A stretch of 18,086 nucleotides of DNA from Prevotellaceae bacterium UBA6858 (GCA_002451695.1 DKDC01000018.1:12278-30363); one strand, 5' to 3'; positions 7,341 through 15,028 are shown, counted from the first letter of the stretch. Made by a program: numbers and translations. Notes: generated by a model not told the origin, from the sequence alone.

Positions 7341-7796
7341 TTATTGTTCAAGCTCCTGATAATTCGGGATTTCGCGCAAAAACCGGAAATACTTTGCCTC
7401 GTAGTCCACGCGGCAGCAGTAATGACTAATTCCGTTTGTGGCAATGAGGTATTTTGTGCGCAGGATTATATTGTACGAGCTTAGCTGCTCGAACACTTTC
7501 CTGGTAATGCTTATTGTGGGTGCTTTGTATTCTATTATAACAAGGGGCTTGCCTTGTGCGTTGAACACTACGCTGTCGCAGCGTCGCTTTTTGCCGTTTG
7601 CGCAAAGTTCCATTTCGTTACCCATGAGCGCGGCGGGGTAGCCCTTGCGGTCGGTGAGGAAACGGATGAACTGCTGGCGCACCCATTCCTCGGGGGTAAG
7701 GGCTACGTAGCGGCGGCGGAGGAAGTCGTATATAACAGTCTTGCCTTCGCTCTGGTTTATTTTTATGTCGGCAATGGGCAGGTTTAACGCAAACAT
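7341..7796 (-). CDS. Stand-alone HSDR_N (type I restriction enzyme R N-terminal-like) nuclease-fold protein
   Basis: A 151-residue protein made of one domain like the nuclease domain of HsdR. The motif set is intact: D74 (RRCDSVVF), E89-x-K91 (VIIEYKAP) and a following EQLSSYN with Q104 and Y108. There is no helicase or specificity partner in the window. Proteins of this size, located divergently from AMP nucleosidase and holA, are common in Bacteroidales and are conserved, so despite its usual name it is unlikely to be a restriction enzyme. A nucleic-acid processing role is an inference from the fold only. A -7 box (7841-7848) lies 45 bp upstream of ATG 7796. The DUF4421 gene follows on the same strand. 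Confidence 0.88.
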   Translation of the reverse strand: MFALNLPIADIKINQSEGKTVIYDFLRRRYVALTPEEWVRQQFIRFLTDRKGYPAALMGNEMELCANGKKRRCDSVVFNAQGKPLVIIEYKAPTISITRKVFEQLSSYNIILRTKYLIATNGISHYCCRVDYEAKYFRFLREIPNYQELEQ

Positions 7797-7800
7797 TTGC

Positions 7801-7808
7801 TACTTTTG
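7801..7808 (+). promoter_or_regulatory. Candidate -7 box for AMP nucleosidase
   Basis: TACTTTTG fits TAnnTTTG exactly and lies 50 bp before ATG 7858. I see no clear -33 element at the usual spacing. Confidence 0.55.
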
Positions 7809-7816
7809 CAATAGTC

Positions 7817-7834
7817 TTGGCGCGTCTGCGCCAA
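7817..7834. promoter_or_regulatory. Perfect inverted repeat between divergent promoters
   Basis: Arms TTGGCGC and GCGCCAA flank GTCT. The repeat sits at the predicted transcription starts of both divergent units, between the two -7 boxes. It could be an operator or a 5'-UTR hairpin. Confidence 0.5.
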
Positions 7835-7840
7835 CGGATG

Positions 7841-7848
7841 CAAATATA
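7841..7848 (-). promoter_or_regulatory. Candidate -7 box for the HSDR_N-DUF4421 unit
   Basis: Read on the minus strand, TATATTTG fits TAnnTTTG exactly, 44 bp before ATG 7796. A -33 element would lie inside the start of the AMP nucleosidase gene, and none is obvious. Confidence 0.5.
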
Positions 7849-7857
7849 AGAATTATA

Positions 7858-8634
7858 ATGAAAACTCGCGAGGATATAGTGGGCAATTGGCTTGTGAGAT
7901 ACACTCACAGGCCGCTTGACGGCTTTACTCCATATGTGCTGCTTACAAATTTCAACAACTATGTTGACTTGTTTTGCGAGCAGTGCGGAGTAGAGGCGGT
8001 TGGCTATGGTGCGAATATGCGCACGGCGGTTGCCGACGGAATAACAATCGTGAATTTCGGAATGGGAAGCCCCAACGCGGCTCTTGTAATGGACTTGCTT
8101 AGCGCGGTGAAGCCGGCGGCGTGTTTGTTTTTGGGCAAATGCGGCGGCATTTCCGACAAGGCACGGCTCGGAAGCTACATACTCCCTCTTGCGGGAATAC
8201 GCGGGGAGGGTACGAGTAACGACTACTTTCCGCCCGAAATCCCCGCTCTGCCGGCATTCATGCTTCAAAGGGCGGTGTCAACTTCCTTGCGCGACGCTCA
8301 CCACGACTATTGGACGGGGACCGTTTACACCACGAACAGGCGTGTGTGGGAACACGATGAAAAGTTCAAGGACTATTTGCTTAAAACCCGCGCCATGGCT
8401 GTGGACATGGAAACGGCGACGCTTTTCAGCTGCGGTTTTTACAACCACATCCCAACCGGGGCCTTGCTGCTTGTGAGCGACAATCCCATGACGCCCGAAG
8501 GTGTGAAGACTATGGAGAGCGATGAACACGTAACTAAGAATTTTGCATCGGAGCACGTGGCTTTCGGAATAGCCTCGCTCAAACTGATAAAGAACGACGG
8601 GCGCACGGTGCGCCATTTGAAATTCGATTACTAA
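7858..8634 (+). CDS. amn: AMP nucleosidase, short catalytic-domain form
   Basis: Predicted to hydrolyse AMP to adenine and ribose 5-phosphate in purine salvage. The 258 residues form a nucleoside phosphorylase-like fold. Visible landmarks are GMGSPNA (68-74), LGKCGG (92-97), AVDMETATL (181-189) and SDNP (207-210), with D208 in the place of the base-interacting aspartate of the family. It lacks the extra N-terminal domain of the roughly 480-residue E. coli enzyme; the short form is normal in Bacteroidales. The frame is open upstream to 7741, but the -7 box at 7801 and the family N-terminus (MKTREDIVGNW) fix the start at ATG 7858. holA follows 42 bp downstream in the same direction, so they probably form an operon. 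Confidence 0.93.
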   Translation: MKTREDIVGNWLVRYTHRPLDGFTPYVLLTNFNNYVDLFCEQCGVEAVGYGANMRTAVADGITIVNFGMGSPNAALVMDLLSAVKPAACLFLGKCGGISDKARLGSYILPLAGIRGEGTSNDYFPPEIPALPAFMLQRAVSTSLRDAHHDYWTGTVYTTNRRVWEHDEKFKDYLLKTRAMAVDMETATLFSCGFYNHIPTGALLLVSDNPMTPEGVKTMESDEHVTKNFASEHVAFGIASLKLIKNDGRTVRHLKFDY

Positions 8635-8676
8635 GCGTGGCGACCGTTTTGCGGCTTGCCGATTTATACAAACAAC

Positions 8677-9705
8677 GTGGCTTACACAAAACAAACGGGG
8701 CCTTCGTTTGAAGGCATAATGCGCGACATCAACGCCAGAAAGTTCGAGAAGGTGTATCTGCTCGAAGGGGAGGAGAGTTTCTTCATAGACAAGATTGCGG
8801 AAGCTCTTTCCAAGATGGTTATGCCCGAAGAGGACAAGGCTTTCAACTATTTCACCTATTACGGCTCGGATGCCGATGTGGGCGAGGTGGTGAACACCGC
8901 AAAGAGCAGCCCGCTCGGGGCGGAACATTTGCTCGTGATTGTGCGCGAGGCTCAGCTCATGAACCGTTTGGACGATTTGGCTTATTATCTGCAACGGCCG
9001 CTCGACAGCACAATCCTTGTCATATGCTACAAGAACGGGACTGTGGACAAAAGAAAACGCCTTGCGGCTTTGGCGCAGAAGAACGGAGTTCTTTTTGAAT
9101 CGAAGAAGTTATACGACAGCCAGCTTCCGGGATTCATAAGCGTGTATATGAAACAGCACGGTCTTACGATTACTCCCAAGGCCACCGAAATGATTGCAGG
9201 AAACATTGGGGCTGACCTTAACCGATTGAATGGGGAACTTGACAAACTAATAATTTCGATGCCGCAGGGGCAGGGCAACGTTACTCCCGAAATAGTTGAG
9301 ACGAATATTGGCATAAGCAAGGATTTCAATTATTTTGAACTACAGGACGCAATCGTGAAAAGGGACGTTTTTAAGGCGTTCCAAATAGTACAATATTTTG
9401 GGGCTAATTCCAAGGCCAATCCTTTGCAGCGAAATTTGGTGATGCTGTTCCAATTTTTCTCCAAGCTAATGATTTCGTATTACTCGCCCGACAGAAGTCC
9501 GCAGGGAATTGCCAAGTGGACTGGCATGACAGAATGGCAGGTGAAGAAAAACATTATCCCCGCACTTGGAAACTATACGGCGCGAAAAGTTATGGAAATA
9601 ATCGGGAAAATAAGGGAGACAGATGAGCGTCAAAAGGGGATAGGTTTTGATGTAGTGTCAGAGGCGGAACTTGGAATGGACCTTGTATATTTTATACTCC
9701 ATTAA
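8677..9705 (+). CDS. holA: DNA polymerase III subunit delta (clamp-loader)
   Basis: A 342-residue delta subunit, which opens the beta clamp within the clamp-loader complex during replication. Family landmarks are IMRDINARKFEKVYLLEGEE near the N-terminus and the following FIDKIAE. The central region (ILVICYKNGTVDKRKRL) and the C-terminal helical collar domain (LVMLFQFFSKLMISYY to AELGMDLVYFIL) also fit. I prefer GTG 8677 (MAYTKQTGPSFEGIM) because it matches the usual length of the leader before the IMRD motif; TTG 8656 would add seven residues, and ATG 8719 would cut into the conserved region. It is the last gene of the amn-holA unit, and a rho-independent terminator follows at 9765. Confidence 0.93.
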   Translation: MAYTKQTGPSFEGIMRDINARKFEKVYLLEGEESFFIDKIAEALSKMVMPEEDKAFNYFTYYGSDADVGEVVNTAKSSPLGAEHLLVIVREAQLMNRLDDLAYYLQRPLDSTILVICYKNGTVDKRKRLAALAQKNGVLFESKKLYDSQLPGFISVYMKQHGLTITPKATEMIAGNIGADLNRLNGELDKLIISMPQGQGNVTPEIVETNIGISKDFNYFELQDAIVKRDVFKAFQIVQYFGANSKANPLQRNLVMLFQFFSKLMISYYSPDRSPQGIAKWTGMTEWQVKKNIIPALGNYTARKVMEIIGKIRETDERQKGIGFDVVSEAELGMDLVYFILH

Positions 9706-9764
9706 CGGCTTCCGGAGAAAAACAGAAAGCGAAGTATTTTCAGCAAAAACAAAAACACAGCAAA

Positions 9765-9795
9765 GGCGGGCCGGTTTACGCCCCGCCATTTTTTT
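9765..9795 (+). terminator. Rho-independent terminator after holA
   Basis: GGCGGG (9765-9770) pairs with CCCGCC (9782-9787). A run of seven T follows from 9789. Confidence 0.8.
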
Positions 9796-10680
9796 GTTCA
9801 ACATAGTCCCGCCTTTGTTCTGCCCGACAAAATTTTGGCGGGGAAGCGAGAGTTTTTTTGAATTGCTTGATTTTTATTTTCAGACAATAATCAAGTGTTG
9901 GGTAAGTGGTATTTTCGGGATATGGTTTTGCGGAATGGAGAATGACGGCGTTGCTGCTTGTGTGAAAACTGTGTGAAACCAGACCGAATTTGTGCATTTG
10001 GGAGTGTAGCCTGTGCCTCTTTTTGATGAAAACAGGCGTATTTCGATGAGGGAAAATGGAGTTTTTTGCCTGTTCGGGCAGGGAAATTCTCTATTTTGCC
10101 AGAAAAGCCAAACAAGAATTTGAGGCTTTTCCCTCTATTTATAAAGGAGTTTTGCGCGATTTTGAACACTGTAGAATGCGATGCAAAAACGCTTTCAGCA
10201 CATCTGTTCTGTTTGGCTCAAATTTCGGGAAAAATGCAAGGTTTTGCCCCGCCTGCTTTATGTTTTGCAGATTTTATGATTTACAAAACAACAAGCAAAC
10301 TCTCGCAAGCATAAAACCGGGCGCAAAAGATAAAGCAAAGGCATGGTGATATCGCATTCGAAAACACGGATTTTGAATTATGAATTAAACAAATGTACGT
10401 CGATTAAAAAATGTAAATCCGCAAATATTCAGGAATGCCGAATGAAAATATAGTGGTAAAAGCCAGCTATTTGTCTGTGTTTATTGAAGCTAAACACTGT
10501 TTGGAGAGCGAAAATCGTGCGAAAGCCGAAGCTTTTCTGCTAAACGCTGTATCATTTCCAAACATAACTGTTTATAAGCCAAAAAGCAATTGCTTTTTCT
10601 GCAAACTCTTTGTATATAGCTGTTTTCGCCCTTTGGTTTGTAAAATGTAAAATGTAAACGAGTTGGCGGTATGTTTCAGG
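9796..10680. other. Gene-poor stretch, nothing recognised
   Basis: About 0.9 kb between the holA terminator and the regulator's upstream region. The short ORFs here (for example 10056-10349 and 10435-10650) have low-complexity or cysteine/phenylalanine-rich translations with no family resemblance. They also lack upstream -7 boxes that I would trust. I see no tRNA, rRNA or recognisable ncRNA. A decayed gene or a long regulatory region is possible. Confidence 0.5.
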
Positions 10681-10690
10681 GTTTACAGAA

Positions 10691-10742
10691 GTGAATACAA
10701 GAAAAAGAGGCGCGAATTTACGTTGTAGAAATGTGAATTTAC
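10691..10742. promoter_or_regulatory. 21-bp-phased direct repeats upstream of the XRE regulator
   Basis: GAATTTAC occurs at 10714-10721 and 10735-10742, with a weaker GAATAC at 10693-10698, giving steps of exactly 21 bp. CGTAAAT appears twice more nearby, at about 10775 and 10795, the second within the -7 box. These are candidate operators. Confidence 0.4.
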
Positions 10743-10796
10743 AATTTTTGCACAAAGATTTTTCCTTTTATATTCGTAAATCGTGCGAGTTTTCCG

Positions 10797-10804
10797 TAAA
10801 TTTG
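10797..10804 (+). promoter_or_regulatory. Candidate -7 box for the XRE regulator
   Basis: TAAATTTG fits TAnnTTTG exactly and lies 29 bp before ATG 10834, typical of Bacteroidales leaders. No clear -33 element. Confidence 0.6.
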
Positions 10805-10833
10805 CACTAAACCATAAAAAACAGAGAAAAATC

Positions 10834-11346
10834 ATGGAAGAACGTATAAGGCAGGTAATGGATTTCTTGGGTTTGTCGCAACAAGACTTTGCGCAAAAAC
10901 TCGGCATATCCCCTGCTTCGCTTTCTAATATTTTCAACGGACGCTCGAAGCCGACGAACAATCACGTTCAGGCCATACACCGGGCTTTCCCAAAAATAAA
11001 CACAAACTGGTTGATGTTTGGCGAGGGTGTCATGTTGGATGACGGCGGAAGCGATTTGCAAAATCCGGATATGCCAAATCCGTCCTCCTCACCAAATTTC
11101 GGTTTCCCGGAAAATTCATCGGGCGAAGGAAGTGACGGATCGAAAAAAGGAATGGAGGGAATGGAACTTTTTACCACCCTGCCAAATGCTACAGGCGGAA
11201 CTCAAAATAAGGAAAGGCAAGCAGCGCCGAAAGTCATAACCGAAACCAAAATCATACGTCCCAAGATTTTGGAGATACGGGTTTTCTATGATGACCAGAC
11301 ATTTGAGAGTTTTGTGCCCTCGGAAAAGCGGAATGTTTCACGCTAA
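10834..11346 (+). CDS. XRE-type helix-turn-helix transcriptional regulator
   Basis: A 170-residue DNA-binding protein. Residues 3-58 form an HTH_3 domain, with the helix-turn-helix around LSQQDFAQKLGISPASLSN. Residues about 62-135 are a Gly/Ser/Pro/Asn-rich, probably disordered linker. The tail around 145-165 (KILEIRVFYDDQTFESFVP) resembles the conserved short C-terminal motif of a common Bacteroidales family of small XRE proteins, whose targets are unknown. ATG 10834 is preferred over the upstream in-frame start at 10783 because the -7 box lies between them and the HTH begins there. It is monocistronic. Phased direct repeats upstream suggest self-regulation, which is an inference. Confidence 0.88.
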   Translation: MEERIRQVMDFLGLSQQDFAQKLGISPASLSNIFNGRSKPTNNHVQAIHRAFPKINTNWLMFGEGVMLDDGGSDLQNPDMPNPSSSPNFGFPENSSGEGSDGSKKGMEGMELFTTLPNATGGTQNKERQAAPKVITETKIIRPKILEIRVFYDDQTFESFVPSEKRNVSR

Positions 11347-11373
11347 ACACGACTGTCAAATTGGCAGACGTGT
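11347..11373 (+). other. Stem-loop immediately after the XRE regulator
   Basis: CACG-A-CTGTC pairs with GGCAG-A-CGTG (nine pairs including one G-T, with an A/A mismatch) around AAATT. It starts right after the stop codon, but no T-run follows. It may be a 3'-end hairpin rather than an intrinsic terminator. Confidence 0.4.
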
Positions 11374-11865
11374 GAAGATTGCGTCATGGGCAGTTTGTAG
11401 AAAATTATGGATGGACTAACAGGTTTCAATAAATAGAGCCGTGTTATTAATGTCTCCACTTCTTTTAGCTACGATGTGTATTGTATAGTACAAAATTCAT
11501 TGATGTTAAATTATTCCAAGTTCAAACAAAACTATATTTGGGGACAAGACAAGAAGTTGTGGTGTTGATAATTCCGTTTACCTTTACTATCGGATAACCC
11601 TATCCTATGGCTTGCAGACGGTGGCGGAATATTTGCCGGACACTTCTCATGGAAAAGAAGAAATCTGTGCTGTTTTGACAGTAAATCGTCCGAAATAGGG
11701 CGGAAACGTTGTATAAGCAAAATTTTGAAAGGAAGAGGCTGCATGAGCAATGATACCGTTTGGGCGGTATTAAAAACGAGCGGTATTAATTGCGTTTTTT
11801 TAGCAATGAAATCGTAGTGAAAACGCTGCTCTGTAGTTTGCTCTAAAGTTATATGCGGAAGTTGT
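11374..11865. other. Intergenic stretch, no gene recognised
   Basis: About 490 bp leading to the 21-bp array. The only ORFs are short and without family resemblance (for example 11532-11750, minus). GCGGTATTA occurs twice near 11764-11789, but no larger structure is evident. Confidence 0.5.
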
Positions 11866-11949
11866 AAAAACTACATCGGATATGGCAAAAACTACATAGG
11901 ACATAGAAAAAATTACATCAGACGTAGGAAAAATTATATCCGATGTAAT
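11866..11949 (-). repeat. Four tandem 21-bp units, inverted and isolated copy
   Basis: Units lie at 11866-11886, 11887-11907, 11908-11928 and 11929-11949. Each is AAAAAYTAYAT followed by an MBGAYRTA-like core (ACATCGGATAT, ACATAGGACAT, ACATCAGACGT, ATATCCGATGT). The period is exactly 21 bp. This is the same family as 3603-3686 and 5357-5440, but on the other strand and without the flanking REP palindrome. It lies between the XRE regulator and the convergent LolA-like gene. Confidence 0.9.
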
Positions 11950-12122
11950 TTTGACGGTTTTTAATACGTTGAAAAACAAAAGGTTATCCTGTTTTCTGAC
12001 AAAATGTATAAAACGCTGTAGGCCAATTGCTTATGAAAAATGTCCGCTCTCGCGCCGAAAGCCGTTCAATGCCGTAAGCTACAGCTTTGTTGTGCGGCGT
12101 GCTGCGGCTTATGGCAGGTCAT

Positions 12123-12148
12123 AAAAAAAGACCCTTAATCGGGCCTTT
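12123..12148 (-). terminator. Rho-independent terminator after the LolA-like gene
   Basis: Read on the minus strand, AAAGGCCC pairs with GGGTCTTT (one G-T) around GATTAA, and a T-run follows. The hairpin overlaps the stop codon of the gene. Confidence 0.8.
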
Positions 12149-12779
12149 TGTCTGTAATTTTGTAATTCTTGAATTTTTCTCGCGGAAAGTCGAAGATGCC
12201 GTCGTCTATTCCCCCACAGCGGAAGTTTGAAATCTTGATTGTGGTCCAGAAAAACAGTACCTTAATTCTTAGGCTCTTGGGGGCTTTTGTTGCCTTGTCC
12301 AAATGTATCTGGGCGTGCTTGATGTTGCCCGGTGTCTTGGGCTTTGCGTTGAGAGTTATTATATATTCGTTTTTGTTTTCCGAGTAGCTGTAGTTGAAAT
12401 TGTTGGGCGAGAAGGTGAACTTTTCGGAATACTTGTCCTTTTTGGGCGAGGCGGCATTGTGTATCTCTATTTCCTTTTTCTTGTTGTCCACCTTGTAGTA
12501 GTCCTTGCCGTTGCACCATACGCTGTATCTAGGCTCAAAGAAACGTTTTTTCTTGCCTTTCATACTTATTGTGCCGTTGGCCTTGTACAGTCCCACCAAG
12601 TTTATGAAATAGCTTAGGGTAGCCCCCTGCGGTCCATATACTGAGTTGTATGCGGCGTTGAACAGTTGTCTGGCTGCTTGGGCGTTTGTGGGGTTGCCCG
12701 CATTTGTGCTTGCGGGTAGGAAAAATGCGGCGATGAGCAGGGGGGCGAATTTTAACCCTCCCTTTTTCAATATATTCAT
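12135..12779 (-). CDS. Exported LolA-like protein
   Basis: A 214-residue periplasmic protein. The signal peptide spans about residues 1-27 (KKGGLK, then a hydrophobic run, then ASTNA); there is no lipobox cysteine. The mature part is rich in beta-type segments. It includes LYKANGTISMKGKKKRFFEP, then W-C-N-G-K-D-Y-Y, and later AQIHLDKATKAPKSLRIK and TTIKISNF. This is the pattern of the LolA/LolB-like fold seen in Bacteroidales proteins annotated as outer-membrane lipoprotein carriers. It is diverged, so carrier function is uncertain. The start lies 25 bp after the stop of the LRR protein gene with no promoter between them, so the two are probably one operon. A strong terminator overlaps its stop codon. 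Confidence 0.72.
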   Translation of the reverse strand: MNILKKGGLKFAPLLIAAFFLPASTNAGNPTNAQAARQLFNAAYNSVYGPQGATLSYFINLVGLYKANGTISMKGKKKRFFEPRYSVWCNGKDYYKVDNKKKEIEIHNAASPKKDKYSEKFTFSPNNFNYSYSENKNEYIITLNAKPKTPGNIKHAQIHLDKATKAPKSLRIKVLFFWTTIKISNFRCGGIDDGIFDFPREKFKNYKITDKRPD

Positions 12780-12804
12780 TGGAGTGGATGTTTGGGGAAA
12801 CGTG

Positions 12805-13959
12805 CTACCTCACGGCAATCTTTTTCGTGTAGCCGTTATCTGCGTATATTATATATATGCCTTTGGGGAGGGAAAACGTGATTTTCTCGCCGCGTTTCAG
12901 CCGGAAAGTGCGAACGGCTTCTCCCGCAGTGGACGCTATTCTCGCAATGCCCGAGAACGTGGCGGATTCCAAGGTTGCCGTTCCGTCCGCATAGGTGGCG
13001 CGCAGGGCGTTCTTTGCTGTTTTTGCGGTTTCTATCCAAGTAGGAAGTTCTGTAATGTTTCTGAAAACATTCCATCCTTGTGTGGCTCTGTAGGTGGCGA
13101 GCGTTCCTTCGGGGACAATCAGATTTTTGGCGTTGTTCTGGAACGTTGCGGTTGTTATAATTGGCGGGTTCTGCCATTCAGCCCTTACGGTGTCAAGGCT
13201 GTTGCAGTAGCCGAATGCCATGTCGCCGATGCTCTCAACGCTTTGCGGGATGCTCACTTCCGTAAGTCCGCTGCCGTTGAACGCGTCTTTTTCTATTGTG
13301 GTCACGCTTGTGGGTATGGTTACGCTTTTCAGGTTTTCGCAGTACCAGAACGCCGAGTTGCCGATTGTTTTCACCCCTTGGGGGATGCTGAATTTGACTG
13401 CGCTTCCCGCGTGGGCTAAGAGCGCTTCGCCGTCTTTGGTGTAAACGGTGCCGCCAACGGATTTGAAATACGGGTTGTCTCCAGAAATCTCGATGTTGTC
13501 GAGTGAGGTGCAGCTCATGAAGCTTGCCGGTTCGATGCTCTTCAGTTGTTTTCCCGCAGAAATGCGCTTTAGGCTGCCGCACAAGGTGAACACGGCGGGA
13601 TTTATGGCTGTAACCGCTTCGGGAATATCAATGGATTCAAGCGATTTGCAGTTCCAAAACGCGGCGCGTCCTATGTCGGTGATTGTTTGCGGCAGGGTTA
13701 TGCTTCTGAGCCTTGTGCAGCCGAAAAAGCCGCTTGCCGCGATGCCTTTTACGGCATATTTTTTTGCGGCTTCCCCCTCGCCGTATTCCACGCTGTCGGG
13801 TATGATGATGCTTTCATCGCTTTTTGTGTCCGCCTTAACGGTAACGCTGTCCCCGCCTATGGTATATCTCAGGCTGCCGACAACGAACGACTGCGCGTTG
13901 GCGTATGAAGCCGCCATTGCAAGGGCTGTTGCGGCAAGAAATAGCTTTTTATGTATCAT
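12805..13959 (-). CDS. BspA-like leucine-rich-repeat surface protein
   Basis: A 384-residue secreted protein. Signal peptide 1-22 (MIHKKLFLAATALAMAASY, then ANA). Residues about 65-275 hold LRR_5-type (BspA / TpLRR) repeats, such as CTRLRSITLPQTITDIG, CKSLESIDIPEAVTAIN, CENLKSVTIPTSVTTIE and CNSLDTVRAE, several with an AF-x-C junction. The C-terminal 75 residues end in LPKGIYIIYADNGYTKKIAVR-like sequence (positions about 364-384), similar to type A T9SS sorting domains but short. BspA-family proteins bind host or matrix proteins in some Bacteroidales; here surface display is an inference. ATG 13959 is chosen over an in-frame start at 14001 because the signal peptide begins there and the promoter lies between. 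A good promoter (13979-14008) drives it, and the LolA-like gene follows. Confidence 0.88.
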   Translation of the reverse strand: MIHKKLFLAATALAMAASYANAQSFVVGSLRYTIGGDSVTVKADTKSDESIIIPDSVEYGEGEAAKKYAVKGIAASGFFGCTRLRSITLPQTITDIGRAAFWNCKSLESIDIPEAVTAINPAVFTLCGSLKRISAGKQLKSIEPASFMSCTSLDNIEISGDNPYFKSVGGTVYTKDGEALLAHAGSAVKFSIPQGVKTIGNSAFWYCENLKSVTIPTSVTTIEKDAFNGSGLTEVSIPQSVESIGDMAFGYCNSLDTVRAEWQNPPIITTATFQNNAKNLIVPEGTLATYRATQGWNVFRNITELPTWIETAKTAKNALRATYADGTATLESATFSGIARIASTAGEAVRTFRLKRGEKITFSLPKGIYIIYADNGYTKKIAVR

Positions 13960-13978
13960 GCTTGGATATATGTTGGTG

Positions 13979-14008
13979 CAAAGATAAGAAATAAGCCTCA
14001 CCCGACAA
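13979..14008 (-). promoter_or_regulatory. Promoter of the LRR-LolA-like unit
   Basis: On the minus strand, -33 TTG (14008-14006), a 19-bp spacer, and -7 TATCTTTG (13986-13979), an exact fit to TAnnTTTG. The -33 element lies in the loop of the purC terminator hairpin. Confidence 0.75.
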
Positions 14009-14029
14009 GTTGAAAATCGGGAGAGGCTT
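13993..14029 (-). terminator. Terminator hairpin after purC
   Basis: AAGCCTC-T-CCCGA pairs with TCGGG-T-GAGGCTT (12 pairs plus one mismatch), and a T-rich tail (ATTTCTTATCTTT) follows on the minus strand. The tail is also the -7 region of the next gene. Confidence 0.7.
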
Positions 14030-14057
14030 TGTGGTTTGCCTGTTATGTCCCTTGGGT

Positions 14058-15002
14058 TTATCCCAAATATTCGAGCACGTTTTTCTCTATGCGCTTTGCC
14101 GGGTCCTCGTGGGCTTCCTTGTTGAACTTCTCGCCTGTGATGTTCTCGTACAGCTCAATGTAGCGGTTTGAGATGTTCTCCACGATTTCGTCGGTCATTT
14201 CGGGAAGCGTCTGCCCCTCCTGTCCCTGGAAATTGTTGCTCAGCAGCCATTCGCGCACAAACTCCTTGGAAAGCTGCTTTTGCGGCTCGCCTTTCTCGAA
14301 CTTCTCCTCGTAGCCTTCAGAATAGAAGTATCGCGAGGAGTCGGGCGTGTGGATTTCGTCCATAAGCGTAACCTCCCCGTCGTGAAGTCCGAACTCGTAT
14401 TTTGTGTCAACGAGAATCAGCCCGCGCTTTGCCGCGATTTCTGTTCCGCGTTCAAAGAGGGCGAGGGTGTATTTCTCCATAATCTCATACTCTTTTTCGG
14501 GCACAAGGCCTTGGGCGAGGATTTCCTCACGCGATATGTTCTCGTCGTGGTCGCCTATCTCCGCTTTTGTGGTGGGGGTGATTATCGGGGTGGGGAACTT
14601 CTGGTTTTCGCGCATCCCCTCGGGCAGTTTCACTCCGCAAAGCTCGCGTGCGCCGGCCTTGTAGGCTCTCCACGCGCTGCCGCAAAGGTAGCCTCTCACG
14701 ATCATCTCCACGGGATATCCCTTGCAAACGTAGCCGACTGTAACCATGGGGTCGGGGGTGGCGAGCTTCCAGTTGGGGCAGATGTCCTTTGTCGCGTCAA
14801 GCTCACGCGAGGCGATGGTGTTCAGCACCTGCCCCTTGAAGGGAATGCCTTTGGGCAGGATGACGTCGAACGCCGAAATCCTGTCGGTTGCCACCATTAC
14901 GAGCTTCTCGTTGTTTATGTTGTAAACATCGCGTACTTTCCCGTTGTAAACACCCGTTTGTCCGGGAAAATGGTAATCGGTCTTGATTAATGCTTTATTC
15001 AT
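14058..15002 (-). CDS. purC: Phosphoribosylaminoimidazole-succinocarboxamide (SAICAR) synthase
   Basis: Joins aspartate to CAIR with ATP in purine biosynthesis, in the cytoplasm. The 314 residues match the longer form of the family found in Bacteroidales and eukaryotes. Landmarks in order are YNGKVRDVY (19-27), VMVATDRISAFDV (35-47), EMIVRGYLCGSAW, ITPTTKAE, ILVDTKYEFG and LMDEIHTPDSSRY. ATG 15002 (MNKALIKTDY) is preferred over the TTG two codons upstream. It starts 26 bp after the stop of the PhoH gene on the same strand and shares its promoter; this phoH-purC pair is familiar in Bacteroides relatives. A terminator hairpin follows. Confidence 0.97.
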   Translation of the reverse strand: MNKALIKTDYHFPGQTGVYNGKVRDVYNINNEKLVMVATDRISAFDVILPKGIPFKGQVLNTIASRELDATKDICPNWKLATPDPMVTVGYVCKGYPVEMIVRGYLCGSAWRAYKAGARELCGVKLPEGMRENQKFPTPIITPTTKAEIGDHDENISREEILAQGLVPEKEYEIMEKYTLALFERGTEIAAKRGLILVDTKYEFGLHDGEVTLMDEIHTPDSSRYFYSEGYEEKFEKGEPQKQLSKEFVREWLLSNNFQGQEGQTLPEMTDEIVENISNRYIELYENITGEKFNKEAHEDPAKRIEKNVLEYLG

Positions 15003-15028
15003 TGTCAATGAAATGTTTTGTGTTATGC

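Noticed and set aside
7618..8268. Minus-strand ORF across the AMP nucleosidase start
   Set aside because: It overlaps two well-supported genes and the divergent promoter region, and it is rich in Arg/His as antisense frames often are.
8278..8994. Minus-strand ORF opposite amn and holA
   Set aside because: Antisense shadow of two genes with strong family matches.
10435..10650. Possible small protein of 71 residues in the gene-poor stretch
   Set aside because: No -7 box or ribosome-site support, no recognisable domain, and ORFs of this length are expected by chance here.
11866..11949. CRISPR array
   Set aside because: The period is 21 bp with no unique spacers, the units are palindromic variants of one another, and no cas genes are present.
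14280..14990. Plus-strand ORF opposite purC
   Set aside because: Antisense shadow of an unmistakable purC gene.
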